Below the pieces are notes generated by a model that ran no database searches, had not been told where the DNA came from, and saw nothing but the letters and a program-made list of their open reading frames with translations. Shown here piece after piece: positions 20,545-22,500 of a stretch of 22,500 nucleotides of DNA. Position 1 is the stretch's first letter. Every line of letters begins with the position of its first letter. A program made the translations under genes and the position numbers. The DNA comes from Chrysomallon squamiferum (Eukaryota > Mollusca > Gastropoda > Neomphalida > Peltospiridae). The stretch lies in contig CM022679.1 of assembly GCA_012295275.1 (NCBI GenBank), positions 30,707,654 to 30,730,153 of the forward strand. Direction: 5' to 3'.

Positions 20545-21165
20545 GTAAGAGTTTTTAAAAATTTATTTTTTTTTTTTCCTTTGTGAGTATAAAACGAAAA
20601 TGTTCTGTGTGTATGCGTGATGCAGCTTTACCTCATCATCACCAGGTTTTGAACAAGTATCAGTGCTTCTCAGTTCTAACAGTGTTTCCCTTTCTCGATT
20701 CTGTCTCCCTATTGGTATAGTACTGTAATGTCTTTTTAAACCAACCTTGTTGCTTGCAATCCCTTTGGAGAAACGAGAAGAGATATATCACAGTGTAAAA
20801 ACATTTAGCTTAATATAAAAATCACAAGTTTAAGACGAGAAAAACGTTAATATTGACTCGCATTGACTTGTTCATATGCATTTGTTTATGACTACATTCA
20901 ACCTGTTGTAAAGTATTGCTTATCTTTTTATCATATTGTCTACTCATGTTGAACTCCTTGTCAAATTGTTTCATATTTTCTTTACTAATCGTGTATCACG
21001 CTAAAATCTGTCGTTTCAGTCTCTGCAACAATCTTTTATTAACGTCCCTAAAATATTATGCAGTATAATTGTCAGTTCTACTAATATCATCCAGCACTTT
21101 ATCTTGATATGTCTGTCTTTCTCTTTCCTTTTATCTGTCTGTGTGTATATAATTATCCAAAACTA

Positions 21166-21169
<4 letters not shown>

Positions 21170-21259
<90 letters not shown>
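21170..21259 (+). repeat. (CT)~45 microsatellite ending in CAG
   Basis: A perfect CT array ends in CAG (21259-21261), directly followed by ATG, so it imitates an ideal 3' splice site. Confidence 0.95.
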
Positions 21260-21261
<2 letters not shown>

Positions 21262-21446
21262 ATGTGTCCTCGACATAACAATCAATGTCAGTCATATCAG
21301 CATCCTCACACTTCATTACCATAAACACTTACAAGACAGACGCTCAGCTTACTCAGTTATTATCTGATATTTGTTGCTAAGAAAATTATTAGCTTCGGAT
21401 GTTTACAAGCCTTTGAATAATCTCTGCTACGCGTCGTGGTCCACTC

Positions 21447-21456
21447 ATGACGTCAT
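21447..21456. promoter_or_regulatory. Full palindromic CRE (ATGACGTCAT)
   Basis: This 10-base perfect palindrome contains TGACGTCA, the full cAMP-response element bound by CREB/ATF dimers. It lies 903 bases inside intron 2, in non-repetitive sequence. Function is inferred from the motif. Confidence 0.4.
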
Positions 21457-22031
21457 AGTTGTGTTACTTCCAATTCCAGTCAATGAATAGTGAATAGAGG
21501 CCTTGCAATGTTTTATAGTGTTTGAGGAAAGGTGCACACTAAAAATATTTTGCCGCTAATCGATAACAGTAGCCCTCTGATATAAACTGTTTGTTAGTTC
21601 CCATAAATATAGACCTCTGCCTCATAAAGCAAACATAGGCAGCACCAATACACGTTTGATAATTAAATATTCATAACAAAATTCCAGGTCTCATTAAATA
21701 TATATTTATTGGTTCATCTATGTACAGATTTTGTCAAAACAGAACAATTTTATTTTAGAAGTTGTTACCTGCTGTACTGATGTCTTAGGAAACAGCATTT
21801 TGATAAAGTAACCCAAACGCATTGAAGCTAGTGTGAAAACATGAAATTGAAAGTAATTTTTTAGTGATTTATTGCCTTCATCCTTGCCCTTATAAATTCT
21901 AGAATTTAAAACACAGAATGACATTTACAAATCTACGCACTTTTAAATTGTAAGAAATAAAATATCGAGTGACATTTATAAATTAAATCTAGACATGACG
22001 ATTGATTTCAATCAGTGACATAAACGGAATT

Positions 22032-22052
22032 AAAAAAAAAAAAAAAAAAAAA
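22032..22052 (+). repeat. Poly(A) tract
   Basis: 21 A followed by A-rich sequence to about 22135. Confidence 0.9.
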
Positions 22053-22309
22053 GTAAAAAAATGAAATAAATTTTAAAAAGTAAAATAAAATATATAATAA
22101 ACAAATAAGAAGAGGAAAAGAAGGGAAAAAAATTAAGACGTACGTGATATTGCTAACCTGACGAAGACAACGCTAAATGGAAATATAATAACCAGATTTA
22201 GATAAATAACTGAATTATCTCTGTAACAACGTTAGAGATCGCTTTACTTGTAATCAATAAAGTTGACATACTGTGTCTTAATCAAGTTAATTATTATTTA
22301 TGTTTTATT

Positions 22310-22490
22310 TTATTTTATTTTTTTTTTTTTTTTTTATTTTTTTTTTTTTTTTTTTTTTTTATTATTATTATTGTTAATAAAAATACAGTTTTGAGGAACA
22401 GTAGTTTATATATCCATTGCTGATTCAAACAACTTCATCTGTGGTAAATGCAGTTGATCGTTGGGCTCTGGTCTAACCACTGAATTTCAG
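22310..22490 (-). mobile_element. Possible tRNA-derived SINE remnant (minus strand)
   Basis: On the minus strand, TCAGTGGTTAGA (complement of 22472-22483) resembles the A-box region of tRNA-derived SINEs. It is followed by GTTTGAATCA (complement of 22421-22430), which resembles a B box, and then an A-rich tail (the T run at about 22316-22360, preceded by AAT units). The order A box, B box, body and A-tail fits a short SINE whose head lies at or beyond the right edge. Both boxes are imperfect and no family is identified. Confidence 0.35.
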
Positions 22491-22500
22491 AATTGACAAA

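Larger units (their letters stand above)
20545..22500 (+). other. Start of intron 2 (continues past the right edge)
   Basis: It begins with donor GTAAGA. No further TRPC coding sequence is visible; the next expected segment of the TRP_2 region is not present. 20580-21165, 21262-21445 and 21460-22020 are ordinary AT-rich, non-repetitive sequence in which I see no gene. A minus-strand open frame at 21718-21924 shows no recognisable family. Confidence 0.85.

Overview
This is an animal nuclear genome window, most likely from a mollusc. It is AT-rich and packed with long simple repeats: (CT)n, (ATT)n, (TTTA)n, (TATC)n and homopolymers. It holds the 5' part of a single gene on the + strand. The split gene structure, consensus GT/AG splice sites, very large intron and microsatellite load exclude a bacterium or virus. 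The encoded protein places it in a bilaterian. Assignment to molluscs, perhaps a cephalopod or gastropod, is inference from repeat style and a motif, not proof.

The gene encodes a canonical (TRPC-type) transient receptor potential cation channel. Its sequence resembles the TRPC3/6/7 branch more than TRPC4/5. Two coding exons can be joined with confidence. Exon 1 (ATG at 1653, donor at 1803, 50 codons) is followed by an intron of 18,088 bases. Exon 2 (19891-20544, 218 codons) carries the N-terminal ankyrin repeats, the zinc-binding H-x3-C-x-C-x2-C motif and the start of the TRP_2 region. Both junctions are phase 0. The transmembrane channel domain and C-terminus lie beyond the right edge.

Layout: 1-1652 is upstream or 5'-UTR sequence with a degenerate tandem repeat near its left end. 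1653-1802 is exon 1. 1803-19890 is intron 1: its first half is dominated by simple repeats and contains a diverged array with a ~48-base period (8648-8885); its 3' half contains several CpG-bearing, less repetitive islands with well-formed transcription-factor motifs (two DR1 nuclear-receptor sites near 15.8-15.95 kb, AP-1 plus a CRE-like site at 16.6 kb, and a CpG-rich block at 17.43-17.84 kb). 19891-20544 is exon 2. 20545-22500 is the start of intron 2, with a (CT)45 tract, a full palindromic CRE and a probable tRNA-derived SINE remnant at the right edge.

The most interesting observation is a candidate alternative first exon inside intron 1. A consensus TATA box (18182-18189) lies about 100 bases upstream of an ATG in strong Kozak context (18287). 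A 26-codon open frame follows and ends exactly at a perfect GTAAGT donor in phase 0 (18365), the phase needed to splice into exon 2. A CpG-rich block lies a few hundred bases upstream. Together these suggest a second promoter giving a channel with a different N-terminus. I see no sign of a novel multi-gene system, CRISPR array, RNA gene or intact transposon.
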